DNA of 64,000 nucleotides from CATOSD01 sp034422735 (GTDB taxonomy: Bacteria > Chloroflexota > Dehalococcoidia > Lucifugimonadales > CATOSD01). Below the pieces are notes generated by a model. That model was not told the origin of the DNA. It did no database searches and was given only the letters and a program-made list of their open reading frames with translations. The stretch is from NCBI GenBank assembly GCA_034422735.1, contig DAOUJL010000082.1, forward strand, positions 6,507 to 70,506. The letters are read 5' to 3'. The position numbers were made by a program, and so were the translations under genes. Of this stretch, positions 1-8,752 are shown in pieces; within the stretch, counting starts at the first letter, position 1, and the number at the start of each line of letters is the position of its first letter.

Positions 1-1
1 C

Positions 2-1402
2 AGCTACGGGCTGATCTCGTACTGGACGGCGTACTTCAAGGCCAACTACCCGGTGGAGTACATGGCCTCGCTGCTCAACGCGAACAGCGCCAGCACCGAC
101 AGGATCGCAAACGCGGTGAACGAGTGCAGGCGCATGGGCATCCAGGTGCTGCCGCCGGACATACGCCTGGGCGAGGAGGTGTTCTCCATCGAGGCCGGGG
201 ACGACGGCAAGCCCGCGATACGCTTCGGAATGGCGTCGGTGAAGAACGTCGGCGGCGCCGCACTCGAGCCCGTCATCGCGGCCCGCAAGAAGGAGGGCCC
301 GTTCGAGTCGATAGAGCAGATGTGCCGGGTCTCCGATTTCAGCGGGGTCAACCGCAAGGCGTTGGAGAGCCTGATAAGGGCCGGCGCCCTGGACGCGTTC
401 GGCGAGCGCAACGGCCTGCTCAGCGTGATCGACAGGATCATATCGTTGGCCCAGAGCGAGTCTCGACTGCGGAACTCCAACCAGTCGTCCATGTTCGACA
501 TGTTCGGAGAAAGCGTCCCAGCGCCCCTGTTCGACTTGCAGGTGCCGGTGGAGGCCACAAGCGAGGCCGAGAAGTGGCGCTGGGAAAAGGAACTGCTGGG
601 CGTCGGCGTGTCCAACACCAGCCTCCTCTCTTCACTTGCCGGAGGCGGCGACCCGAGCGTGTACGTCCTGATGAGCCAGCTCACCGATGCGCCGAAAAAC
701 TCGACGGTGCGCGTCAGGGGGCAGGTCGCGTCGGTAGATCACAGGAGCACGCGGGAGAACAAGCCATTCGCGATAGCATCGCTGGCGCTGATGGACGGCC
801 CCGTGGAGGTGTTCGTGTGGGAGGAGGCGCTGCGGGACACTCGCGGCCTGTGGCAGGAGGGCAACCTCGTCACCGTGACCGGCACCGTGAGGGTGAGGGA
901 CGACGAGATAAGCCTGAGCTGCAGGGCGGCCGAGGAGTTTCGCATAGGCGAAGAGGCCGTGGCGGTAAGCGAGAGGCCCGCACCGGCGGCGGTGTCCGAG
1001 GCGCCGCGGCCCGCCTACTCGCCGCCACCGCAGCCGGCCGCCCAGCCGCCCGCGGCGTCGGAGGGTGCGGAGTCTCGCGGCGCGACGCCCGCGCGCGCGA
1101 ACGGGTCTCGCGAATCGGCCGCACCGCCGTCCGAGGAGCAACGAAACGGACTGCGGCTGACGGTGCGCATGCGGGAGACCGGCGAGCAGACCGACGACAA
1201 CAACCGGCTCCAGGACGTGAAGAGGGCGCTGTTGAACTTCCGCGGCGAAGATGAGGTGGGCCTGCAGATAGTGTACGAGGGTAGGGTGGTGCACATGGAC
1301 TGGCCGCAGGTTCGAGTCACCGTGTGCGACGAGCTGGCGACCGAGCTTGAGGAGGCGTTGAGCGGCCAGGGCGAGGTTATCGTGGAGGCGTCGTCGTGGT
1401 GA
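2..1402 (+). CDS. dnaE: DNA polymerase III alpha subunit, C-terminal part (5' truncated by window edge)
   Basis: Replicative polymerase catalytic subunit. The open frame runs in from base 2 with no start; its first residues (SYGLISYWTAYFKANYPVEY) match the conserved DnaE segment that precedes the C-terminal domains. Visible in order: the helical region with LIRAGALDAFGERNGLL, an OB-fold (about residues 235-310, starting VRVRGQVASVDH), a Pro/Ala-rich linker (about 325-365) and a C-terminal domain. About 466 codons are present, so most of the polymerase core lies outside the window. The stop overlaps the next gene by 7 bases, suggesting translational coupling. Confidence 0.93.
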   Translation, partial: SYGLISYWTAYFKANYPVEYMASLLNANSASTDRIANAVNECRRMGIQVLPPDIRLGEEVFSIEAGDDGKPAIRFGMASVKNVGGAALEPVIAARKKEGPFESIEQMCRVSDFSGVNRKALESLIRAGALDAFGERNGLLSVIDRIISLAQSESRLRNSNQSSMFDMFGESVPAPLFDLQVPVEATSEAEKWRWEKELLGVGVSNTSLLSSLAGGGDPSVYVLMSQLTDAPKNSTVRVRGQVASVDHRSTRENKPFAIASLALMDGPVEVFVWEEALRDTRGLWQEGNLVTVTGTVRVRDDEISLSCRAAEEFRIGEEAVAVSERPAPAAVSEAPRPAYSPPPQPAAQPPAASEGAESRGATPARANGSRESAAPPSEEQRNGLRLTVRMRETGEQTDDNNRLQDVKRALLNFRGEDEVGLQIVYEGRVVHMDWPQVRVTVCDELATELEEALSGQGEVIVEASSW

Positions 1403-1620
1403 AGTGGGCGCGTCTGACGACGGCGCCCGATCAGCTCACCGCCGAGATGTGGCGCGACCTTCTGTTGGGCGAGGGCATACCGGCAATGGTGCGCGGCGGT
1501 GACACGTCGTCTTACTTCGGCGTCACGCCGTTCCCGCGTCCCATCCTGGTGGACGAGAGCCTGGAGTCCGAGGCCAGGCAGGCGCTGGAGGGCTACCTCG
1601 GGCGCGAGCTAGACGCCTAG
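1396..1620 (+). CDS. DUF2007-like small protein
   Basis: A 74-residue protein starting at GTG inside the end of dnaE. The layout (WARLTTAPDQLTAEMWRDLLLGEGIPAMVRGG, then FPRPILVDESLESEARQALEGYL) fits the DUF2007 family of small ferredoxin-like putative signal proteins, in which a helix resembling 'A..ka.LL.aeGI' is followed by a strand and a C-terminal helix. The function of the family is not known. It is coupled to dnaE and converges with ogt, overlapping it by 12 bases. A second GTG directly follows the first, so the start may be one codon later. Confidence 0.7.
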   Translation: MVKWARLTTAPDQLTAEMWRDLLLGEGIPAMVRGGDTSSYFGVTPFPRPILVDESLESEARQALEGYLGRELDA

Positions 1621-2130
1621 CCGGCGTACCCCTCGCTCCAGATCCAGAAGGCGGCGCTTCAGGTCCAGCCGCGTTGTGCCGCTGCCGTATCCGCGCAGCG
1701 AGCCGTCCGCCCCAATCACCCTGTGGCACGGCACCACTATCGGAAGCCTGTTGCGCGCCATCGCCTGCCCGGCGGCCCTGGAGGCGCCAGCGTTGCCCGC
1801 CCGGTCGGCGAGCCACTTGTACGAGCGAGTCTCCCCCGATGGAATGGAGCGGCAGGCCAGCCACGCCGCGCGCTGGAAGGAGGGGGCGTCTTCCACGTCG
1901 ATGGGGACGCCGGCAAATGCGTCGCTCCCGTCCGCGAAGTAGCGATCGTACATCGTGGACAGGTCGGCGAACCGTTCGGGTGCCGTGGTCGAAGCACCGA
2001 GGTCGGCGCCCAGTTCGTCCGCGCACGCTCCCGGCTCCCGCTGGGGCAGAGTGCAACGGCGCAGGCCGCGCTCCGACGCGATAGCGCCGACCCATCCGAG
2101 CGGCGTTTCGAATGCGGCGTAGTAGAGCAT
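1609..2130 (-). CDS. ogt: methylated-DNA--protein-cysteine methyltransferase
   Basis: Repairs O6-alkylguanine by irreversible transfer of the alkyl group to its own cysteine. The 173-residue protein has the N-terminal ribonuclease-like domain and the C-terminal DNA-binding domain with the active-site motif PCHRVIGADGSLRGYG, plus the helix-turn-helix segment AAGQAMARNRLPIVVPCH. Its start follows the TgpA-like gene by 2 bases on the same strand, so it is probably the last gene of the moxR operon. Compare the cysteine-less homologue at 28883-29209. Confidence 0.92.
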   Translation of the reverse strand: MLYYAAFETPLGWVGAIASERGLRRCTLPQREPGACADELGADLGASTTAPERFADLSTMYDRYFADGSDAFAGVPIDVEDAPSFQRAAWLACRSIPSGETRSYKWLADRAGNAGASRAAGQAMARNRLPIVVPCHRVIGADGSLRGYGSGTTRLDLKRRLLDLERGVRRLGV

Positions 2131-2132
2131 GG

Positions 2133-4682
2133 TTACGCCCTTGCCCGGAGCGGTACAAGCCGCGTCACCGCGTGGCCAAGCAGCCTCAGCCGCATTTCAC
2201 GCCATGCGCCGTCGACCTCGTCTTCCGCGTCTTCTTCCTCGCCGGTCGCGCCGCCGTACCTGCCGACCGCGAATGCCCAGCCGATGCGCTGCGCGGCCGC
2301 CGCGACTGCGGGAGCCGCCGCTCCGACTCTGCGGGCGTATTCGAGCGGTGTCTGGTTGCGGTCCCGGCGCAGTCCGGCGACGGCTCCCAGACGGCTCATC
2401 TTGGTGTACGCTTTTTCGGCGGGCGTAGCGCCCCCCAGGTTTCGCGTCCACAGAAGCCACAACACCAGCCACACCGCGCCCACGCTGCCCATGGCGATGG
2501 CAGCCGGCCTTAGCAGCGCCACTACGTCGATGTTGAGACCGCCGCCGCCTGGCTCGACGGGCGGCACGCCCACGGCGTCCAGCGCGGAATCGAAGATGTC
2601 CTCCAGCGCCTCGTCGATTGCCTCGGCGTCCTCGCGGCCCGTTCCAATCGCGACGGCGGCGGGCTCGCTGAGCAACTGCCGCTCGTGCCTCGGCCAGTTT
2701 GGAGTCGGCTCGAAGTCGATCCACCCGTAGCTGGGGAAATAGACCTGGACCCAGCCGTGGCTGTCCAGGTCGCGCACGACGTGCATTCCCGTCTCGGAGT
2801 AGTACAGGCCAGGCCCGTAGCCCGCCGCCAGCCTGGAGGGCACGTCCACCGCTCTCAGCATCACCGCCATGGCGGAGGCGTAGTAGTCGCTGTATCCGGT
2901 CCGGGTCTCGAACAGGAAGTGGTCCACGCCGTCGGCGCCCGCGGGGGGCGCATCGATGTCCTGGGAATATGTGAACCTGTCACTGCGCAGGAACTCCTGG
3001 ATCGTCACCGCCTTGTCCAGCGGAGTCTCCGCGGTCACCGTGATCCGCTCGGCCAACTCGACCACTCTGTCGGGCAGGTCGGGCGGCAGCGCCAGGTAGT
3101 GGTCCCGGATGAAACCGTGGTAGTCGGTGCCGGCCTGCCGCAGGTCGTCGTCGGTTGCGAGCGAGACGTAGGAGACCATGGTGTAGGGGTTGTTCCTGGG
3201 CAGCGGGCTCGAGAAGTTCCAGGCCACTATCTCCGGTGCTATGGGCTCCTTTCTGGCGACGGTCACCGTCTCGACAGCCTGCGGGGTGTCTATCGTCGCG
3301 TGCCGGTAGGTGACGCCTTCCAGCACCATGTCGGGCGGCAGGCTGCGCGATATGAGCGACTCCTCCACCGAGGTGACGGAACGCTCTTCGAGTTCCTCTC
3401 TCAGCGTCTCGGCAAGCTCGCGCATGTCCTCGGGAAGCGCCTCGTCGGTCGAGGGATCGAGGAGGTCGAGCGTGTACTTCTTGGGGGCGAGCGTCTGCAG
3501 GGTGGCGCCGTGACTTACCCAGTCCAGGCCGCCTCCCGAAAGGAACGCCTTGGACTCGAAGTCCAGTTGCAGGAGCTGTTGCACCGGCTCGCGTTTGAGA
3601 TCGTCCACCCTGGGCGGGGGCACAACCTGAGGACCGACGTCTATGGGCTGCGTTTCACCCGCCACCCAGCCCTCGGCGGTGTACTCGCTGTAAGTACGCG
3701 AGATCCAGTAAGACGGATAGTCGGACTCTGCCCAGAACACCGGCTCGCCCCCGAAGGAGATGGAGCCCAGGAAGGGCAGCGTGTCCCCAAAGAGCCGGCC
3801 GGGCAAATCCTTGCGCGACGGGATGGCGGAGAACAGCCTCGAGAACTCGCCCTCCAGCGCGCTCACCGGTGAGCGCGCCGTTCGCCAGATGTCCGCCAGG
3901 GTCGGCGAGACGTACACGTGCAGGGGCAGGAGGGACGCGATCAGGAGCACCACTACGCCGAAGACGAAGGTGTTGTTGAGCGTCATCCAGCCGTTCGAGC
4001 GCTCGTAACCGATGCCGGCCTTTGTCCACTCCTGCTGCTGGATTACGATGCTGAGCCGCACTATCAGCAGGATGGCGACGAACGCGAACACGAAGAACTC
4101 GTAGGCGCGGCCGATGGGCAGGAAGCTGAGGTTCGTGAGCAGGGCCGTGCCCATGAGCACCACACCCACCCACACGTTGTTGCTCCTGAAGATGAACCAG
4201 GAGCTGACGTAGGCGATGATCCAGGCCGCGGCGAGCAGAATCAGCGAGACCGGCAGCAGGTCGGTGCTGATGCCGCCTGTGGTCGCGGCCTCGTACCACA
4301 CGCCGAGCCGCTCGTACGCGAGGCGCTGCTGCTCGAACAGCGTCTCGCCCTCGGTGATCGAGCCGATGCGCCACATCACCAACACAAAGCCCACCACCAG
4401 CCCTATGGGGTGCAGGAAAGCGGCGTGAACGCGCAGCTTCGCGAGCGCGAGGCCCAGCACGGCGGCCCAGAGCATGATCGCCAGCATGGACGGCGTGCGC
4501 GCCCAGCCGGCCGCCGAGACCGACTGGCCCAGCACGAGAAGGGCCAGCATGAGCAGTACGAACGTGGACCAGCCCTGCGAGGGCAAGAAGCGGTCGTACA
4601 GCCTGAGCACAGGGTGGCGCTCCCTAGTGCCGATCCCACCGCGGCCGGAGGGATACAGTACAGACGTGGTGTCGGCGGCCAC
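2133..4682 (-). CDS. TgpA-like membrane transglutaminase-domain protein
   Basis: An 849-residue membrane protein starting at GTG. N-terminal hydrophobic helices (about residues 30-250, DUF3488/TgpA-like) are followed by a large extracytoplasmic segment, a transglutaminase core (about 545-670), a further membrane helix (about 720-740) and a C-terminal DUF4129-like tail. In the core, the place usually held by the catalytic cysteine reads RTGYSDYYASAMAVMLR, so residue 598 is Ser (AGC), while the downstream HGWVQVYFPSYGWIDFEPTP strand is intact. Together with DUF58 and MoxR it forms a common bacterial three-gene set. The in vivo substrate is unknown. Confidence 0.85.
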   Translation of the reverse strand: MAADTTSVLYPSGRGGIGTRERHPVLRLYDRFLPSQGWSTFVLLMLALLVLGQSVSAAGWARTPSMLAIMLWAAVLGLALAKLRVHAAFLHPIGLVVGFVLVMWRIGSITEGETLFEQQRLAYERLGVWYEAATTGGISTDLLPVSLILLAAAWIIAYVSSWFIFRSNNVWVGVVLMGTALLTNLSFLPIGRAYEFFVFAFVAILLIVRLSIVIQQQEWTKAGIGYERSNGWMTLNNTFVFGVVVLLIASLLPLHVYVSPTLADIWRTARSPVSALEGEFSRLFSAIPSRKDLPGRLFGDTLPFLGSISFGGEPVFWAESDYPSYWISRTYSEYTAEGWVAGETQPIDVGPQVVPPPRVDDLKREPVQQLLQLDFESKAFLSGGGLDWVSHGATLQTLAPKKYTLDLLDPSTDEALPEDMRELAETLREELEERSVTSVEESLISRSLPPDMVLEGVTYRHATIDTPQAVETVTVARKEPIAPEIVAWNFSSPLPRNNPYTMVSYVSLATDDDLRQAGTDYHGFIRDHYLALPPDLPDRVVELAERITVTAETPLDKAVTIQEFLRSDRFTYSQDIDAPPAGADGVDHFLFETRTGYSDYYASAMAVMLRAVDVPSRLAAGYGPGLYYSETGMHVVRDLDSHGWVQVYFPSYGWIDFEPTPNWPRHERQLLSEPAAVAIGTGREDAEAIDEALEDIFDSALDAVGVPPVEPGGGGLNIDVVALLRPAAIAMGSVGAVWLVLWLLWTRNLGGATPAEKAYTKMSRLGAVAGLRRDRNQTPLEYARRVGAAAPAVAAAAQRIGWAFAVGRYGGATGEEEDAEDEVDGAWREMRLRLLGHAVTRLVPLRARA

Positions 4683-5920
4683 TACGCGAACTCCTGCCTG
4701 GAGCGCTCCGCGTCGGCGGTCAGATAGGGTCGGCTCATCGCGACAGGTATCGATTCGCCTGAGCGGACGGCGTAGGTGGGAATGCCGGCCTCAAGCAGGG
4801 CGGGGGCCACGCTCAGCGTAGGGAAGACGCCGCCGAAGGTGACACCGTCCAGCAGCACGGCCACGACCCTGACGCGCCTGCGGGTTAGCTCACGCAGTCC
4901 CGCCACCCAGGCGGGCCGGTGCGAGGGGGTGATTACTACCAGCGTGCTGTGGTAGCCCCACAGCGCCTCTTCGAGCGGCAGGGCATCCGCCAGCGGGACC
5001 CTGCCCTCGGCCTTGCTCCGCGCAAGAAACTCCATCACGCGGTCCATCTGCCCCGAACCGGTCTCCGCCGGCAGGTAGTATCGCTGGTCGCCGTAGGACA
5101 CCAGGCCCACCGGCATGTCGGAAGACAGGTACTTTCTCGCAAGCGATGCGGCTATGGAGACGCCGTACTCGTCGGTGCTCTCCTCAAGTTCGCCCGCCTG
5201 CACGTCCCTATGGAGGTCAACCATGATCCACACGTCGCTGGACTGTCCAAGGTCGAACTCCTTGGACATCAGCCGTCCAAGGCGGGCCGTGCTGTTCCAG
5301 TGGACGCGGCTGATGCTGTCGCCGAATGCGTAGTCGCGAACGCTCGACGCGTGCGGGCTCAGGTCGTGGCTGCGCCGTCTCGCCGTGCTCTCACCGGTGA
5401 GGTCGGCCGCCGGTATGGAGAATCCTGGCAGATCGAACACGCGCGGGTAGACGACCAGCTCGTCGGTGCCGCAAAACTCGCGGCTTCTGCGAAACAGGCC
5501 CAAGAAGTCGGTGTTGGACACGCGCACCGGGCCCATGGTGTACACGCCCCTCTTGCGCGCCGGCGTTAGCGTCCGCCATGAGCGGAAGCTCCTCGCGCCC
5601 AGGGTGACCGCCATGCCGCTGGAGTAGCCGGGCAGGTCGGTGAGGTCCTCGACCTCCAGCACAGGCTTGGGCAGCGTGCCCAGATTGCGAATCGTGATCC
5701 GCTCTTCCACGTCGTCGCCCACTCGCACGCGATGGCTTCGCCGGTCGACCTCTACGTGGAGAGTACGGACGCTCATCCAGTTCCACAGGAAGCCGAAAAC
5801 GGCGGCAAGGCCGAGGATGTACAGCAGCCTGTAGAACAGCCCGAACCCGGTCGCGGCTCCGGTAACCGCCGTAACGCCCATGAGGGTGGCGACGAGGTAG
5901 AACCGCTTCAGGACGAACAC
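4682..5920 (-). CDS. DUF58 domain protein
   Basis: A 412-residue protein with two N-terminal membrane helices (about residues 5-45), a beta-rich middle and the DUF58 signature (YAFGDSISRVHWNSTARLGR, about residues 195-215) leading into a von Willebrand A-like fold. DUF58 proteins are nearly always encoded beside MoxR ATPases and transglutaminase-like membrane proteins, as here. Its stop overlaps the GTG start of the TgpA-like gene by one base, so the genes are translationally coupled. A role in envelope or cell-surface assembly is inferred from family context only. Confidence 0.85.
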   Translation of the reverse strand: MFVLKRFYLVATLMGVTAVTGAATGFGLFYRLLYILGLAAVFGFLWNWMSVRTLHVEVDRRSHRVRVGDDVEERITIRNLGTLPKPVLEVEDLTDLPGYSSGMAVTLGARSFRSWRTLTPARKRGVYTMGPVRVSNTDFLGLFRRSREFCGTDELVVYPRVFDLPGFSIPAADLTGESTARRRSHDLSPHASSVRDYAFGDSISRVHWNSTARLGRLMSKEFDLGQSSDVWIMVDLHRDVQAGELEESTDEYGVSIAASLARKYLSSDMPVGLVSYGDQRYYLPAETGSGQMDRVMEFLARSKAEGRVPLADALPLEEALWGYHSTLVVITPSHRPAWVAGLRELTRRRVRVVAVLLDGVTFGGVFPTLSVAPALLEAGIPTYAVRSGESIPVAMSRPYLTADAERSRQEFA

Positions 5921-5938
5921 CTTTACAGCGTCGATTGG

Positions 5939-6922
5939 CTACCTCCTGACCCAGCCGCGGGCCTCGGCGCCCGGCACCGGGATCTCGCCCGCCAGGTTGG
6001 AGATGACCTCTCCGCCCTGCACGCCGCGCATACGGGCGGCCGCAGACACGATTATGCGGTGGCCCAGCATGGGCACCGCAAGTTCCTTCACGTCGTCCGG
6101 CAGCACGAAGTCTCGCCCGCGAATGAGGGCGAGCGCCTGTGCGGCCCGGTACTGCGCGAGCGAGCCGCGCGGCGAGCTGCCCAGCGCAACGTCGGGGTGT
6201 CCGCGGGTAGACTCGGTTATCGTCACGATGTACCGCTTGATGGCGTCATCGACGTAGACCTGCTTGACCGCCTCCTGCAGCTCGACGATCTCATCCGGGT
6301 TCGTCACCGGTCCCAGCGATTCGATGGGGTGCTCCATGCGCTGGCCATCGACTATCGCCAGCTCTTCCTCCAGGGTGGGGTAGCCCAGCCTGATCATCAG
6401 CAGGAACCGGTCGAGCTGCGCCTCCGGCAGCGGAAAGGTGCCCTCGTACTCGATGGGGTTCTGGGTGGCCATTACCATGAACGGGCGGCCTATGGGGTGG
6501 GTGTCGCCCTCCACCGTAACCTGCCGCTCGTCCATCGCCTCCAGCAGCGCGGACTGCGTTTTGGGTGTGGCGCGGTTGATCTCGTCGGCGAGCACGATCT
6601 GGGAGATAATCGGGCCCTGGCGGAACTCGAACTCGCCCGTCTTCTGGTTGAATATGGACACGCCGGTTATGTCGGTGGGCAGCAGGTCGGGCGTGAACTG
6701 GATGCGCTTGAACTCGCTACCCGTCGAGCGAGCGATGCTCCGTGCCAGCATAGTCTTGCCCACACCCGGCACGTCCTCGATGAGCGCGTGGCCCTGGCAG
6801 GTGAGGGCGACGACGCCCAGTTCGACGGCGTCATCTTTGCCTATTATCACCTTCTTAACGTTCTCGACGATGCTGTGGGCGACTGCCCTGGCCTTTTCCA
6901 AATCGGTGGCTAGTTGCTGCAA
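5939..6922 (-). CDS. MoxR-family AAA+ ATPase
   Basis: A 327-residue AAA+ ATPase of the MoxR chaperone group. Walker A is DVPGVGKTMLARS (about residues 48-60), Walker B is IVLADEINRATPKTQSALLE, sensor 1 is MATQNPIEYEGTFPLPEAQLDRF, and a C-terminal lid follows. Start is TTG: an AGGAG lies 7 bases upstream on the minus strand. First gene of the operon moxR - DUF58 - TgpA-like - ogt. MoxR proteins act as chaperones for partner proteins, often VWA-domain ones, consistent with the adjacent DUF58 protein. Confidence 0.92.
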   Translation of the reverse strand: MQQLATDLEKARAVAHSIVENVKKVIIGKDDAVELGVVALTCQGHALIEDVPGVGKTMLARSIARSTGSEFKRIQFTPDLLPTDITGVSIFNQKTGEFEFRQGPIISQIVLADEINRATPKTQSALLEAMDERQVTVEGDTHPIGRPFMVMATQNPIEYEGTFPLPEAQLDRFLLMIRLGYPTLEEELAIVDGQRMEHPIESLGPVTNPDEIVELQEAVKQVYVDDAIKRYIVTITESTRGHPDVALGSSPRGSLAQYRAAQALALIRGRDFVLPDDVKELAVPMLGHRIIVSAAARMRGVQGGEVISNLAGEIPVPGAEARGWVRR

Positions 6923-7042
6923 AACGGCTCTCCTATGCGAGATGGACGGGAAGCCGGAGCAGTACTCCAGCGTCGTCGAAACGATTTGCGCGCGGCGCGG
7001 CGGCGCGATGGCCGGGCCGGGCCGCGCGAGCGGAGGGCGCGG

Positions 7043-7867
7043 CTACACCGTCAGCGGTGTGTCCGGCAGGTTGGCCCATTCCGCCATGGAAGCGTCGTAG
7101 TTACGGGCGTCGCCGTAGCCCAAGAGCTTGAGGACGAATACTCCGTGCGCCGCACGGATTCCGCCCTGTCAATAGGTCACCACTCGTTTGTCCGGCGTGA
7201 CTCCTATCGATTCGAGCATGGCCCTCAGTTCCGAGGCGGGCTTCACGGTCTGGTACTCGCCCTCGGAAAGGAAGTTGAGCCACTCCAGGTGGACGGCGCC
7301 GGGGACATGGCCGCGCCTGTCGTTGCCGCGGTCGTTCGAGCCGTCCCACTCACCGTCCGAGCGCACGTCCAGGAACACCACGTCGGAGTTGCCCACGCTG
7401 GCGACGCCGTCGTCGAGCCGGCAGATGACGCTGTCGTCGACCTTCGGCGTGAAGGTGGCGGCTTGCGGCTCCGCGGGCGTGGCGGTGATGGGACGTCCCT
7501 CGCCGAACCACTTGGCCCAGCCGCCGTTGAGCATCTTCACGTTGGTGTGTCCGTAGTAGTTGAGCACCCACCAGAAGCGGGAGGCGCTGAGGCCCCAGCC
7601 GCTGTCGTAGGTCACTATGAGGTTGTCGTCGCCCAAGCCCATCTCGGAGGCGAGCTTGGCGAAGTCGTCCGCCTCCATGACGCGGGGACGGCCGGGATCC
7701 TTGATGTAAGGGTGGACGCTGATGCCCACGGCGCCCTTGATGTGGGCGCGGCGGTAGGCGTCGAACGGTTCGCAGTCCACGATGCGAAGGTTGGGGTCGT
7801 CGAGATGGGCTTCAAGCCAGTCGGTCTCGGCGAGAAGGTCGGGGTTGGTGTAGCCTTCGGTTGCCAC
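7043..7867 (-). CDS. selenocysteine-containing rhodanese-type sulfurtransferase
   Basis: Two-domain thiosulfate/3-mercaptopyruvate sulfurtransferase-like protein, 274 residues if TGA at 7169-7171 is read as selenocysteine (residue 233). The frame before TGA ends RVVTY; the same frame after it reads QGGIRAAHGVFVLKLLGYGD and continues to PLTV and TAG at 7043-7045, exactly the rest of a rhodanese domain whose active-site loop is normally C-Q-G-G-x-R. The N-terminal domain lacks a loop cysteine (YDSGWG), as in inactive first domains of the family. A 7-bp hairpin starts 10 nt after TGA. GTG start with GAGGTG upstream; a TATAAT lies on the minus strand at 7919-7924 without a good -35. A conventional caller would truncate this gene at 7169. 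Confidence 0.92.
7142..7158 (-). promoter_or_regulatory. candidate bacterial SECIS element of the rhodanese gene
   Basis: On the mRNA the 7-nt arm UCCGUGC and its exact complement GCACGGA enclose the loop GGC. The loop starts 17 nt after the UGA and opens with G, matching the known bacterial SECIS rule (apical loop 16-37 nt after UGA, G among the first two loop bases). The hairpin lies inside the coding sequence, as usual for bacteria. Confidence 0.85.
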
Positions 7868-7982
7868 GTAGTCACCTCAAGGCGCCGGTAATATCGTGTG
7901 TTGCGGCGTCTAGGTGCGATTATACAACAAAGGGCGTGGGCGGCGCGATTTTGGGGGAAGGGACTTTGGGTGGGGGCTCTCC

Positions 7983-8208
7983 GAAAAATCTGCCCAATTC
8001 TGCTACATTCCGCCCATTCCGTAGCTGGGCGGCCCATTGTTGTTGTCACTTATTGTGAGCCAGATTGTTAAGGTTCGTCACGCGCATTGCGCCAAATGTG
8101 GCAAAATGCGACGGCGGACTTGGGCCGGATTTTGCCATTCTGACGCCGCCTTCCGGAGAGCACAGCGTGTATGTGGTCGAAATTAGCACGTCAGTGCTGT
8201 AAAATCAA
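7983..8208 (-). ncRNA. candidate transcribed element, copy A (promoter + 47-bp conserved segment)
   Basis: On the minus strand: TTGATT at 8208-8203, a 17-bp spacer ending GCACTGACGTGC, then TAATTT at 8185-8180. About 150 bases further on lies a 47-bp segment (8029-7983) running from CCCAGCTACGG to GCAGATTTTTC that recurs at 50527-50573 and 61992-61947. The element points toward the selenocysteine sulfurtransferase, so it could be a roughly 300-nt leader or a separate small RNA. Confidence 0.4.
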
Positions 8209-8596
8209 GAGCCGTTAGAGCCAAAAGAACGCGCAGACGCCCCCGGTTTCCTCGGCGGCGCTCGGAATGGAACTGTTAGGGGCCTGTCGCTGCGCCGAGG
8301 TGAATCGGTCGACTTGTCGGCGCGAGGCAGGGCTACTTGACATAAGGTGGAGGGAGTGGGCCTGAGGGTGGGAATTTTTGTGACACGGTTGGGGAGGGGT
8401 CGCGCGGTGATGGGAAAGGGTGTGCGTTTGGGTTACGCGGTTGGGAAGGTGTGAGACACGGTTTTGGGGTGGTTGCGGCTAGCGGGCGTGGGGGAGCCGG
8501 TCTTCCATGCAAGGGGGTATCGCAAAGATACATGCGAGCACTCTTGCGATGGGTTAGGAAAAGGCCCTGCGATTTTGGGTGAAGAATAGGAGGGGG

Positions 8597-8620
8597 TGTG
8601 CTCGTGTATGCTATCATTCT
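8597..8620 (+). promoter_or_regulatory. possible promoter of the Septu-like operon
   Basis: The segment contains an extended -10 of the form TGC-TATCAT, the same bases as the promoter at 50303-50331, about 135 bp before the ATPase start. No good -35 is present, so this is a weak call. Confidence 0.3.
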
Positions 8621-8752
8621 CGGGTGCGGGGCGACGCTCAGAGGTGTTGTGCGTTATGGGTGTCCCCGACCGTAGATCGCAAATACACGGGCGGCTCTGT
8701 CCGCACATTGGCGGGAACAGGTTCTCAAATCTCAAGTCAGTTGTAGCCTACT

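Larger units (their letters stand above)
7868..8752. other. 885-bp intergenic region with repeated elements
   Basis: No convincing gene between the sulfurtransferase (minus) and the Septu-like ATPase (plus). It holds one copy of the three-copy promoter plus 47-bp element (7983-8208, minus) and, from about 8335 to 8600, a stretch whose plus strand is very rich in G and poor in C. A -10-like TGCTATCAT lies at 8609-8617. The open frames here on the minus strand are Pro/Ser/Thr-rich artefacts of the G bias. Confidence 0.6.

Noticed and set aside
2685..3872. A 395-codon plus-strand frame opposite the TgpA-like gene
   Set aside because: It is antisense to a well-supported gene, has no recognisable domain, and long antisense frames are expected at this GC content.
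8180..8202. GCAC-N4-GTGC palindrome as a LexA (SOS) box
   Set aside because: It does not match the known LexA consensus forms, and none of the adjacent genes is a typical SOS gene. The repressor is left unnamed.
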